The notes under the pieces: model-generated
Databases searched by the model: none
Told to the model about the DNA's origin: nothing
The model's input: the letters and a program-made list of their open reading frames with translations, nothing else
Shown: positions 26,803 to 35,917 of the stretch, piece by piece
Numbering within the stretch: position 1 is the stretch's first letter
Layout: each line of letters starts with the position of its first letter
Assembly (NCBI RefSeq): GCF_900176165.1
Contig: NZ_FWWU01000007.1
Span: 186,001 to 250,000, forward strand
DNA from: Deinococcus hopiensis KR-140
Lineage (GTDB): Bacteria; Deinococcota; Deinococci; Deinococcales; Deinococcaceae
Direction of reading: 5' to 3'
Length of the DNA stretch: 64,000 nucleotides
Made by a program: the position numbers and the translations under genes

Positions 26803-27321
26803 ATGAACCACGAAAAAGCATTCGCTGAATTTGACCGCAACCGAGGAAACTTCGCCGCCACCTGGAACTGGGGATCCTTCGCCCTCGGACCGATCTGGTA
26901 CCTCTCCAATGGAATGCCGGCCAAAGCGGGGATCTATACCGCTGCTGCCCTCACCCTGATTGCCCTTTCGGGAGGCGCTCTGGCCCTTCCGGTGTGGATC
27001 GCGTTTGGACTCCTCGGGTACTACGACCTCTACCTTCTCCAACATCGGAACACGCCGCTGTGGGGGCGTCTCCCCTCGGCGCTGGCCCACCCTTTTTCAG
27101 GAGCGCAGCCGGCCGCGAACTTTGAGATGCGGTTCCGGGTCCTGAAGGAGAGCCACGACAAAGGACTGTTGGATGGGGTGGAGTTTGAGGAGAAGCGGGG
27201 CCAGCTGCTCAAGCGCCTGGAGCACGAAGAGAAGCTCCAACAGCTGGAGAAGGCGCTGCAGGCCGGCGTATTCACCCAAGAAGAGTATGACGTGAAGGTC
27301 CAGCAGTACCTCGGGTCGTAA
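26803..27321 (+). CDS. DUF2628/SHOCT-like membrane protein
   Basis: 172 residues. The N-terminus has NWGSFALGPIWYLSNGMPAK, typical of DUF2628, and two to three membrane helices (YTAAALTLIALSGGALALP). The C-terminal 70 residues are charged and helical and include two SHOCT-like segments (LLDGVEFEEKRGQLLKRLE and VFTQEEYDVKVQQYL). GGAGAG precedes ATG at 26803. Function unknown; SHOCT motifs are thought to mediate oligomerisation. Confidence 0.8.
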   Translation: MNHEKAFAEFDRNRGNFAATWNWGSFALGPIWYLSNGMPAKAGIYTAAALTLIALSGGALALPVWIAFGLLGYYDLYLLQHRNTPLWGRLPSALAHPFSGAQPAANFEMRFRVLKESHDKGLLDGVEFEEKRGQLLKRLEHEEKLQQLEKALQAGVFTQEEYDVKVQQYLGS

Positions 27322-27807
27322 GCCTTCTTCCGGGGCGAACGGGTCTTCAGCTCAGGAGCCTCGACTTGCCTATTCGCTTTTGCGTGTATTGGAGGGGCAG
27401 TACTCCCTGGCTCCAGCCAGGACTCTACAGGCACATTCCACCCGGGATGGTGCCTTTTCTTCCGCCCCCTCCTCGAGAAGGACCTCGCGCTCTGCGCCAG
27501 CTGCCGCCGGCCTGGTCCACTGCGCGCAACACCGCCGACCGCCGCCGTGTACCCACAGTCATTCCGGAAAAGGGCCGGCGCTGGTCAACACGCTCGGGGG
27601 GGCCAATGCCGAACTCCGGCATGCCCATTTCTGCCACCTCACCCCGGGGCAGCTGCACACCCTGGTCCGCGAACGGCTTACCCACACGGCCAACGGAGCA
27701 CCCTGATCCGTCGCGAGGCCGCTTTTATCATGTCGTCTGAAAAACAGACCGCCTGTGGGATACCCTTGCACGGCTGCGGACACGCTGCTTGTATTGGCCA
27801 GATGGAG
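27322..27807. other. spacer with a possible gene remnant
   Basis: A plus-strand frame ends at 27706 with LHTLVRERLTHTANGAP and looks coding over its last 35 codons, but no start or family is evident. The rest is downstream sequence of the response regulator on the other strand. Confidence 0.35.
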
Positions 27808-28449
27808 CTATTCCCGGGCCTGTTCCCGCTGGGCGAGCAGGGCCGCTTCCACCCGGTTGCGGACCTGCAATTTTTGGAGGATGTTGGTCATGTAATGCTT
27901 GACCGTCTTCTCGGTAAGCTCCAGACCGCGCGCGATCTCCTTGTTGCTCTGTCCTGAGGCCACCCCCTCCAGGATCTGCCGCTCTCGGGGCGTGAGGTCA
28001 TCCAGCGGACGGGCCGATGGACGGGGCGAGCTCATGTCGCGGAGCATGCTGGCCGCCAGGCCGGGCGTCACGTAGACGTCTCCCGCCGCCACGGAAGCGA
28101 TGATGCCGCGGAGTTCTCGCCCAGAGACGCCCTTGAGCACGAAGCCGCGCGCCCCCGCTTTGAGGGCGCCCAGCACGTCGGCCTCGTCTTCACTGACGGT
28201 CAACATGACGATGCGGGTCACGGGGCAGGCGGCGGCCACCGCTCGGGCCCCATTGAGGCCACCTCCGGGCAAGTTGAGGTCCAGCAGGAGCACGTCCGGT
28301 AGCAGTCCGGCACACAGGCGTAGCGCCTCGTCGGCGGTGGCGCCCTCACCCACCACCTCGAAGTGTGGATCGGCACTCAGGGTCGCGGCCACACCCTCGC
28401 GAAAGAGGGGATGGTCATCCACCAGCACCGTGCGAATGGGATCGGTCAT
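27808..28449 (-). CDS. NarL/FixJ-family response regulator
   Basis: 213 residues: receiver domain (VLVDDHPLFREGV, LLLDLNLPGG with phospho-Asp, MLTVSEDEAD, GFVLKGVS with Lys) and LuxR-type HTH (LTPRERQILEGVASGQSN, LTEKTVKHYMTNILQKL). Its ATG overlaps the stop of the kinase gene by four bases, so the pair is co-translated and this is the kinase's cognate regulator. Confidence 0.95.
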   Translation of the reverse strand: MTDPIRTVLVDDHPLFREGVAATLSADPHFEVVGEGATADEALRLCAGLLPDVLLLDLNLPGGGLNGARAVAAACPVTRIVMLTVSEDEADVLGALKAGARGFVLKGVSGRELRGIIASVAAGDVYVTPGLAASMLRDMSSPRPSARPLDDLTPRERQILEGVASGQSNKEIARGLELTEKTVKHYMTNILQKLQVRNRVEAALLAQREQARE

Positions 28450-29897
28450 GGGGTCTCCTCCAGAGTTGAGCGAACAGTCAGGGGGAGGTGGACCTGCACG
28501 CGGGTGCCGGAGCTTGCGCTGTACACTGCGAACGCTCCACCCAGGCTCTCCACCCGCTCCCGCATGCCCATGAAGCCCAGGCGGCTGCCCTCCAGGTCGA
28601 TCACCGAGGGATCAAACCCCGCGCCGCCGTCAGACACCTCCAGGAGCAGGGCGTTTTCCAGCGCCCTTGCTCTCACCCACTGCGCCTGTCCACCTGCATG
28701 CTTGTAGGCATTGCTCAAGGCCTCACGCACCACCCGGAAAGCGGTGATCTTGACGGGCAGTGGCGCTTGTTGGGGGAGACCGGCCCAGTGTGTGCCGACC
28801 TCGCTGCCCGTACGGTTGTGGTGGTCACGTACGGCGCGTTCCAGCGTTTCCTCCAGCGTCAGGGCGTGGAGGGCGGGCAGCCGAACCTCGGTCGCCAGGT
28901 CCCGCATGGCCCGCATGGCGCCAGTGAGGGAGCGTTCCAGCGCGGCCAGGTCCTGCTCGGCCTGTTCCCGGTAGGGGCTCTCCAGGCGCTCAGTGCGGGC
29001 TGAAAGGCTATCGAGCCGCAACAAGGCATAACTCACATCCTGTGCTGGGCCGTCGTGCAGTCCGCTGGATACCCGTTCCATCACCCGCTCGTGCAACTCC
29101 GCAATGCGGGTGGCGGCGCGCTGCACCCGGTCGTGCAACTCCGCGTTCTGGATCATCAGGGCGCGTTGCTCGGCAAGTTGAGCGCCCAAGGCTGCCTGCT
29201 GGTGGGCGATGGTGTCGCTGCCCCGGCGGACCAGACCCAAAAGCAGCAGGTAGGCGAGCAGCAGCACCGCCCCCACCAACAGCCAGCTCTCGATCTGGGC
29301 CTGACGAATGGCGCGCTCCAGGGGAACAACGCTCTGGTAGAACTCAGCCACCGCAATCACGCGGTCAGACCCTTCCAGGCGCATGGGGGCATAGATTTCT
29401 AACAAGCGGTGGTGCTTGGCTTTCAGGTTGACGTTCTCCGCGTCGGTGAGGTCGGAGATGTCGGAAGACACCTCGCCCTTCCAGGCACGCGCCTGATCTT
29501 CTCCCACGGAAAAGGTGCGGCCCGCCTCGTCGCCGTATACGACGCGGCCTCCCGGGCCCCAGACTTTGATGCTTACAATTTCGTGGCCGAGCGGCGTGGT
29601 GGTAAAGAGCCGCTCCAGTTCAGCCTTTTCCCGCGCGCTCAACCAACGCTGCCGCTTCAGACCTTGAAGATGCGTGACGATGAAATTCTCGACGTAGAGC
29701 GCGGCGGCCGCGGCCGCCCGGTGGGTAACGCCGACCTCAATCTGTCGTCCCACCCACCAGCCGATCAGGAGCAGGCTCAGGAGCAGCACCAGCAGGCTCG
29801 CCAGGCTGTACTGCCGCGCCAGATTCCACGGCCTCGTGATCAGCGAAGGGCCACGCCGGGGAAACAGGGAAGCCCCGGGGAGCAGTCTGAGCGCCAT
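28446..29897 (-). CDS. NarX/LiaS-type membrane sensor histidine kinase
   Basis: 483 residues. Two membrane helices (SLASLLVLLLSLLLIGWWV, about 30-49, and WLLVGAVLLLAYLLLLGLV, about 205-223) enclose an outer sensor region of about 155 residues. A HisKA_3 domain follows (VSSGLHDGPAQDVSYALL, phospho-His) and an ATPase domain (REALSNAYKHAG, VSDGGAGFDP, GFMGMRERVESLGG). It signals to the regulator at 27808. Ligand unknown. Confidence 0.94.
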   Translation of the reverse strand: MALRLLPGASLFPRRGPSLITRPWNLARQYSLASLLVLLLSLLLIGWWVGRQIEVGVTHRAAAAAALYVENFIVTHLQGLKRQRWLSAREKAELERLFTTTPLGHEIVSIKVWGPGGRVVYGDEAGRTFSVGEDQARAWKGEVSSDISDLTDAENVNLKAKHHRLLEIYAPMRLEGSDRVIAVAEFYQSVVPLERAIRQAQIESWLLVGAVLLLAYLLLLGLVRRGSDTIAHQQAALGAQLAEQRALMIQNAELHDRVQRAATRIAELHERVMERVSSGLHDGPAQDVSYALLRLDSLSARTERLESPYREQAEQDLAALERSLTGAMRAMRDLATEVRLPALHALTLEETLERAVRDHHNRTGSEVGTHWAGLPQQAPLPVKITAFRVVREALSNAYKHAGGQAQWVRARALENALLLEVSDGGAGFDPSVIDLEGSRLGFMGMRERVESLGGAFAVYSASSGTRVQVHLPLTVRSTLEETP

Positions 29898-30043
29898 GCC
29901 CCATTATCCTCTGCCGCCGCCCTTGGGGATCAGACCAAAGTCGGGTGGGGTCTGGGGCGATGGTCCGGGGACCTGCCCCCGTCTGCGGTCCATGTCGGCG
30001 GAAAGGAGCGGTGCCTACAGTGAAGGCACCCAAGGAGGTCCCT

Positions 30044-30319
30044 ATGAAGCGCAACACCATTTCTTCCATCATCGCCTTGTCCAGCCTGCTCATCCTGACA
30101 CCCGCCCTTGCCCGCGAAACCGAGTCCGGGCGTCACGGTCGCCATACCAATCAGACCACTGTGCAGAAGGTGGTCCGCAACGCCTCTGTCTCTGCCTCGC
30201 GTGAAGCCGAACCCCGCGATGACCGGGGGAACCATAAGGAAGTGGGGGATGACCGTGGTCGGGGTGGACATCAGGAGCTCGGCGACGACCACGGCAACCA
30301 TGGCGGCGGGCACCGCTAA
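30044..30319 (+). CDS. small secreted Asp/His/Gly-rich protein
   Basis: 91 residues. Signal peptide SIIALSSLLILTPALA, then a charged tail rich in Asp, His and Gly (DDRGNHKEVGDDRGRGG, DDHGNHGGGHR) that could bind metal ions. AAGGAGG (30032-30038) precedes ATG at 30044. Divergent from the sensor kinase gene, so it may be its target. GGGCCG/CGGCCC at 30343-30363 may end the transcript. Confidence 0.7.
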   Translation: MKRNTISSIIALSSLLILTPALARETESGRHGRHTNQTTVQKVVRNASVSASREAEPRDDRGNHKEVGDDRGRGGHQELGDDHGNHGGGHR

Positions 30320-30399
30320 GCAGCAACCATTCGCGAGATTCCGGGCCGTCCTCTGGGCGGCCCAGAACAGTGACTGAAACGTCCAGAAGGCGCGCCCGA

Positions 30400-31330
30400 G
30401 GCAGGAATGCTGGGCTTCACCTTCCTGGCAGGGATCTGCACCGTCACGCACGTGCCCGCGCACAGTCCATGTCGACGCCCCGAGATCCCCAGCAGCGCCG
30501 GTCCTCTTCCCGCTTCACATCCTCACGACGGCGAAGCCATCAGGTCAGGCCGCAGCGCCTGCGCGCCGTCCAATCATCACCTCCTCGTGGAGGGTTGTCA
30601 CCTCACCGGCAAGCAGGGCCCCAAGGAAAACCGCGTTCGGCCAACCAGCAACATCCTCTTCCGTTCCACTGGGTACAATGCAGGCCCCAGGCCATCGGTG
30701 TCGTGCTGTCCAGCGTGGTCGACGACGGCACCTCGGCCCTGCGGACCATCAAGCACTTCGGCGGTACCACCGCCGTGCAAGACGCTGAATACAGTTCCAT
30801 ACCGCTCAGCGCACTGAACCAGATGGACGTGGAACATACCGTTCGCGCCCGCGACCTCGGTGCGCTCCTCGTCCGCCTCCTGGGTGAACCCGTTTGAAAT
30901 GGGCAGGGGTAACGGTCAGCGAGGACGAGCGGCGGCGCGTCGAGATAAAGGTCAGTATTGGGGGGCAGCGACGCTTTTCGCAAGGGCGTGATGGCGCTCG
31001 GGCAGCTCACGCCCCAAACCTGCCTGGTCTGCGGCGGCGTGCTGGCGGAGCTCAAGGAGAGGGGGCCCGGTACCATTGCCACACCGGGCACGCCTACACC
31101 CCGGATGCCCTGCTCGTTAGCGTGACCGAGCACGTTGAGGAGACCTTATGGCGGACCATGCGGACGCTGGAGGAAGCGACCACACTGCTGAAAAACACTG
31201 GTGCGGCATTGCGGAACAACGGTGAGGTTCACCCCGCACAGTCCTACTGGTGCAGGGCCCACGGGCTGAAGCTCCGGGGCCGCACCATTTTTGAGCACGT
31301 GGTCAGGACCGGAGGCCCGGATTCAGGAGC
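30400..31330 (+). pseudogene. CheB-type methylesterase, multiply frameshifted
   Basis: Pieces align with the intact CheB gene at 35918-36979: NHHLLVEGCHLT and GPKENRVRPTSNILFRSTGY in one frame, IGVVLSSVVDDGTSALRTIK in the next, LTPQTCLVCGGVLAELKE in another, and RYHCHTGHAYTPDALLVSVT in a fourth. The nucleophile-Ser N-terminus is missing. A dead paralogue of its neighbour, including the Cys/His tail. Confidence 0.85.
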
Positions 31331-31397
31331 AGCTCAAGCGGGACGCCCGATTGGACAAATGAGGCCGCGCTGGGTCTTCCCGACACCAAGTCTCCCG

Positions 31398-34355
31398 TCA
31401 CTGGCCCTGCTCCCTGGCGTCCCCCCTAAAGCTTTCTCCCTCCTGCGCCACCTTGGAAAAGACCGACGTCAGGTCCTCCAGGGTCATCAGGTGTAGGGCC
31501 TGCACGCCGCCTGAGTCCAGCACGGGCCACGCCTCCACCTTCGTCTTCCGTATGCCGACCCCAGGCATGTCCAGGTCGATGATGTACTGAGAAAGCGGCA
31601 TATCCACCGCGACCATGTCGCGGAGCTTCTCGCGCAATTCCCACTGGTTGAGCTGCTGGCTGCCGATGTCATACAGCCGCTGCCCGCGGGCCTGCTCGGG
31701 GGAGACGCGCAGCAGGCTGTACAGGGCGCGGTTGGCGGTGACCACCCGCAGTTCGTCGTCGAAGACCACCATCGGCGTGAGGATGGTGTTGAGCAGCGCC
31801 TCCGAGTACTGCGCGGAGTGGTTGAGCTTCGCTTCCAGCGATTTGACCGCGTCGATGTTCGTGAAGGCAATGACGACGCCATCGATGAAGTTGTCGGAGG
31901 TGCGGTACGGGCTGATGCGCATCAGGTACCAGCGGTCGTCCGTTGCGCGGACCTGCATTTCGAGCGGCGTGAGGGTACTCAGCACCTGCCGAACGTGGTG
32001 TCCGAAGTCTGTGCCGTTGAGCTTCACGCTGATGTCGCTGAACTGCCGCCCAATGTCGGTCGGGATCAGGTTCATGACCTGGGTGATCTGAGACGTGAAG
32101 CGCTTGATGCGCAGGTCGTTGCCCAGGTACAGGGTGGCGATTCCGGCGCTTTCCAGCAAGTTCTTCATGTCGTCATTCGCCTGCGCGAGGTCGTGAATGA
32201 TGCCCTGGTGCTCGGCGCTCGTGGTGATCAGTTCCTCGTTCACGGACTGCAGCTCTTCTTTGGAGGTCAGCAGTTCCTCGTTGGTGCTCTTGAGCTCCTC
32301 GATGGTCGTCTGGTACTCCTCGTTGGTGCTGCGCAGTTCCTCTGTGGAGGTGATGTTCTCTTCCAGCGTCGTCTGCAGCGTCTCGCGCAGGTGGTGCAGT
32401 TCCCGCACGAGGGCTTGGACCTGATCCACCTGCTCGGGCGCGGCCTCCAACGTGTCCTCCGCGGGCCGCTCCTCAAAGATGATCAGCAGCGTGGGTTCTC
32501 CCTCCTGCACGTCCGGAGCGGAGATGAGCTGCACCGTCACGTCCAGCAGGTAGGGTTGCTGCCCTTCGCCCGTCTGCACGTCACGAAGGGTAATGGCGTG
32601 CTGTTCCTTCAGCACCCGGCGTATGGCGGAGGACAGTTCGAAACGCAGTCCGTCCCGCACCATGTCGAGGACATTGTTCGTACCGCTGCTGCCGGACGGC
32701 AGTTCGAGGTAGCGGCTCGTCCGCCCGTTCACGTACAGGATGTTCCCCTCCGCGTTCACCGCCACGGACGGGGGAGCGTACTTCGCGAGGAGCAGCCGCT
32801 GGATGTGCTGCGGCAGGTTCACGGTGCGTAATCGGCGGTCTGCTCGCGGCGGCAAACCCTGATGGGGAAAGTGGCCCGGACCGCTTGAGCCCGCTTCGAT
32901 GGGAAGCGTGCCGGAGGCTCCCGGCCTGCGCCGATAGAGTTTCCAGCGGGCATCCAGAGGACTGAACCGCTCGTCGGAAAGTCCGGGCGTCTCGCTCGCC
33001 CCCAGAAACAGGAGCCCGCCCGGCTTGAGGGCGTAATGGAACACCGAGAGAATCCGTTTTTGCAAGTCGGCGTTCAGGTAGATCAGCATGTTGCGGCAGC
33101 ACAGCAGGTCCAACTGCGTGAAGGGCGGATCACCAAAGGTGTTATGCCGGGCAAATACAATCATGTCCCGGATCAGGCTGCTGACCTGGTAACCGCCCTC
33201 CCCGAGGGAGAAGTAACGCTGCAGCCGCTCAGGAGCCACCGTCTGCTCAAGGTCGCGGGGGTACAGGCCCAGGCGGGCCTTCCCGATGGAGCGGGGGTCG
33301 ATATCCGTGGCGAAGATTTGAACCGTGACGGGACCCGTCCAGTTGGGCTCCTGAATAAGCTCGTGCAGCACAATGGCAATGCTGTAGGCTTCCTCGCCGC
33401 TCGCGCAGCCGACGCTCCAGACGCGAATGGCTTCTTCGCCGCGTTCCTCCTGGGTGAGGGACCTCCGCAGGCGGACCTTGAGCAGGTCGAACGCCTCAGG
33501 ATCACGGAAAAAGCTGGTCACGTTGATGGTGAGGTCGTCGAACAGGGCGTCGACTTCACCCGGATTCTGCTGGAGGTGCCCGAGGTACTGCGGGAGGGTG
33601 CCCAACCGGTGGGCCTTCATGCGCCGGTCAATGCGGCGGAGCAAGGTGGCCGCCTTGTACCGGCTGAAGTCCTGCCCGGTGCGTTCCCGCACGAGGAGCA
33701 GGACCTTCTGGAGGTCCGCGCTGGAGACCGCTTCCGGTTCGGACTGCAACAGGCGTTCGTGCGTGACGAGCTGGTGCAGGCGCGGCGCGAGTTCATCCGG
33801 TGGCAGGATGTGATCGGCCAGGCCCGTGGCAACAGCGCTGGCCGGCATGGCCGGGTAGTCCGCGGTTTCCGGGGACTGCACCAGCACAAGGCCGAAATTG
33901 TCCTTGATGGCCCGGAGGCCGCGCGTGCCGTCCGTACCCATGCCCGACAGAATCACCGCCACCGAGCGCTCTCCCTGATCAGCAGCGAGGCTGCTGAAAA
34001 ACACGTTGATGGTGTGACCCTGAGCCTCGTCGGACTCACGCAGGAAGAACGTTCCGTTCCGGATGAGGACGCTGAACCCACCGGGCGCCACATACACGTG
34101 GTCCGGAAGGGCAGGCATGCCGTCCTCGACCTCCACCACGGGCAAGGAGGTGCAGCGGCGCAGCAGGTCCGGCATGAGGCTTTCCCCGTTTGGACTCAGG
34201 TGCGAAACCACCGCGAAGGCCATGCCGCTGCCAGGCGGCAATCCCAGGAAGAACCGTTCGTAACCGTCGAGCGCGCCGGCGGAGCCCCCAATTCCCACGA
34301 TGGCGGAGGGCTGGGTGGAGGTGGGCAGGGGAGTGGGCGTCAGTTCATCTGGCAT
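31398..34355 (-). CDS. CheB-CheR fusion with coiled coil and two PAS domains
   Basis: 985 residues. CheB methylesterase domain at about 15-195 (IVGIGGSAGALDGYE with Ser, VSHLSPNGES with His, LSGMGTDGTRG with Asp); CheR methyltransferase at about 210-480 (GCASGEEAYSIAIVL, CCRNMLIYLNADLQKRIL); PAS-like region about 525-620; long coiled coil about 640-740 (STEELRSTNEEYQTTIEELK and following); two PAS domains to the end. No histidine-kinase domain follows, unlike many relatives. Such proteins add and remove methyl groups on glutamates of target proteins, but no chemoreceptor gene is nearby. Confidence 0.93.
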   Translation of the reverse strand: MPDELTPTPLPTSTQPSAIVGIGGSAGALDGYERFFLGLPPGSGMAFAVVSHLSPNGESLMPDLLRRCTSLPVVEVEDGMPALPDHVYVAPGGFSVLIRNGTFFLRESDEAQGHTINVFFSSLAADQGERSVAVILSGMGTDGTRGLRAIKDNFGLVLVQSPETADYPAMPASAVATGLADHILPPDELAPRLHQLVTHERLLQSEPEAVSSADLQKVLLLVRERTGQDFSRYKAATLLRRIDRRMKAHRLGTLPQYLGHLQQNPGEVDALFDDLTINVTSFFRDPEAFDLLKVRLRRSLTQEERGEEAIRVWSVGCASGEEAYSIAIVLHELIQEPNWTGPVTVQIFATDIDPRSIGKARLGLYPRDLEQTVAPERLQRYFSLGEGGYQVSSLIRDMIVFARHNTFGDPPFTQLDLLCCRNMLIYLNADLQKRILSVFHYALKPGGLLFLGASETPGLSDERFSPLDARWKLYRRRPGASGTLPIEAGSSGPGHFPHQGLPPRADRRLRTVNLPQHIQRLLLAKYAPPSVAVNAEGNILYVNGRTSRYLELPSGSSGTNNVLDMVRDGLRFELSSAIRRVLKEQHAITLRDVQTGEGQQPYLLDVTVQLISAPDVQEGEPTLLIIFEERPAEDTLEAAPEQVDQVQALVRELHHLRETLQTTLEENITSTEELRSTNEEYQTTIEELKSTNEELLTSKEELQSVNEELITTSAEHQGIIHDLAQANDDMKNLLESAGIATLYLGNDLRIKRFTSQITQVMNLIPTDIGRQFSDISVKLNGTDFGHHVRQVLSTLTPLEMQVRATDDRWYLMRISPYRTSDNFIDGVVIAFTNIDAVKSLEAKLNHSAQYSEALLNTILTPMVVFDDELRVVTANRALYSLLRVSPEQARGQRLYDIGSQQLNQWELREKLRDMVAVDMPLSQYIIDLDMPGVGIRKTKVEAWPVLDSGGVQALHLMTLEDLTSVFSKVAQEGESFRGDAREQGQ

Positions 34356-34601
34356 GGGCGTCCTATCAAGAAGTGCGGAGGGGCATGTCGCAGGGATTCC
34401 GTCTTAAAACGGCTCCAAGCGGACGACTCACTCTAGTGGTTGCGGAGAACACCGAATGGTCGCGGGACGTGCCGACACCTCCCTTGACGCGCGGGGTGAC
34501 GGGAGAAGCACGTGCGTGCTCTGCTACTCTTCCGTCTCTTCCTATAAGATCTGGTCTGGAGCGTGCAGGAGAGGCCTGTTGCTGTTGCGGTGAAAGGTGT
34601 C

Positions 34602-35900
34602 ATGAACGATCAAAAGAACGAGCAGGCCCAACGGAAGCTGCGTGAGCAGGCTGAGCTCAAACTCGAAGACGCAGTTCCTGAGGTCTTGCCGTTGGTTGAG
34701 ACGCCGGAAGCCCTCCGTCATGAGCTCTCGGTGCGTCAGATCGAGCTGGAGCTGCAAAACGAGGAGTTGCAGCGTACGGTCCAGAAGCTCCAGGAAGCCC
34801 ACGAAAAATACGTCGGGCTGTACGACTTTGCACCGGTCGGGTACTTCACCCTGGACGGGAACGGTGCGATTGTGCAGGCGAACCTGCGGGCCAGCCGCAT
34901 GTTGGGGGCAGAGGGATCCCGGCTGCTGGGACGCCGCCTCGCCCAGTTCACCGCTCCAGACTCGCGCACCACCCTGGCCCACTTGCTGGCTCGCCTGCAC
35001 GCCAGTCAGGAGGAGCTCGTCGCAGAACTGCGCCTGCAGCGTGGCGACGGCTCCACCTTTCCGGTGCGGCTGGAAGGCCAGGCGTACGCGCCGGCGGGCA
35101 GCCTGGTTGCGGTGACGGACATCACCACCGAAAAGGCGGCGCAGGAGGACCTGCTGCGGCTGAACGAGACGCTGGAGGCGCGGGTCGCGGAACGCACGGC
35201 CAAAATCCGGGAGCTGAGCACCGAACTGCGGATCGTGGCGGTGGCGGTCGCGGAAGACCTGATGGCCCCGCTCCGGCGCGTCGCCTCCTTCGGGGAACTG
35301 CTGAAGCGCGACGTGGTTAAAGACAGCGAGGCGTCACTCAAGCACCTTGAACTCATCTCCCGCTCGGTCGGGCAGATGGAGGAACTCACCACAGCGCTCC
35401 TGGAGTACACCCGGGCCAGCCACGGGCGTCTGCGGCTCACGCCACTTGATCTCAACCGCGTCTTTTCTGAAGTCCTGAAGGACTTGCGGCCGCAGATGGA
35501 AGGCCGGAAGGTATCCCTCACCTCCGGTTTGTTGCCGACAGTGCAGGGCGACAGCAACGCGATGCAGCAGGTGTTCCTCGAGATGCTGCGCAACGCCCTG
35601 AAGTTCACGGCCACCCGCGAAGAGGCCCAGATTCACGTTCGCGCCGAGGAGACAGAGGCGGAATTCATTCTGCGCTTTGAGGACAATGGCGTGGGCTTCA
35701 ACAACCGCCACAAGGACAAGCTGTTTCAGGTGTTTAAGCGCCTGCACCCAGAATCCGCCTTCCCAGGGACGGGGATGGGGCTGGCCGTCGTGCGCCGAAT
35801 CTGCACCCGCTTCGGTGGGCGCGTCTGGGGTGAGGGCCGCGTAAATGAGGGAGCCACGCTTTTCCTCGCCTGGCCGAAACAGCCGCACGTACTGGACTGA
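34602..35900 (+). CDS. PAS histidine-kinase-like protein lacking the phospho-His
   Basis: About 432 residues, soluble. Coiled start, PAS domain about 60-175 (YDFAPVGYFTLDGNGAIVQ), a linker helix, a dimerisation region and an ATPase domain with MLRNALKFTA, RFEDNGVGFN and GTGMGLAVVRRI all intact. In relatives the H-box reads SHDLRAPLR; here it reads AEDLMAPLRRVASF, so His is replaced by Glu. It may bind ATP without taking up phosphate on the usual residue. I chose ATG at 34602; the frame is open to 34563. It diverges from the CheB-CheR gene and converges with cheB at 35918. Confidence 0.88.
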   Translation: MNDQKNEQAQRKLREQAELKLEDAVPEVLPLVETPEALRHELSVRQIELELQNEELQRTVQKLQEAHEKYVGLYDFAPVGYFTLDGNGAIVQANLRASRMLGAEGSRLLGRRLAQFTAPDSRTTLAHLLARLHASQEELVAELRLQRGDGSTFPVRLEGQAYAPAGSLVAVTDITTEKAAQEDLLRLNETLEARVAERTAKIRELSTELRIVAVAVAEDLMAPLRRVASFGELLKRDVVKDSEASLKHLELISRSVGQMEELTTALLEYTRASHGRLRLTPLDLNRVFSEVLKDLRPQMEGRKVSLTSGLLPTVQGDSNAMQQVFLEMLRNALKFTATREEAQIHVRAEETEAEFILRFEDNGVGFNNRHKDKLFQVFKRLHPESAFPGTGMGLAVVRRICTRFGGRVWGEGRVNEGATLFLAWPKQPHVLD

Positions 35901-35917
35901 GACAACGCCCATCGGGG

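Noticed and set aside
31818..34436. Long plus-strand frames opposite the CheB-CheR gene
   Set aside because: Shadow frames; no domains, while the minus strand has all expected motifs.
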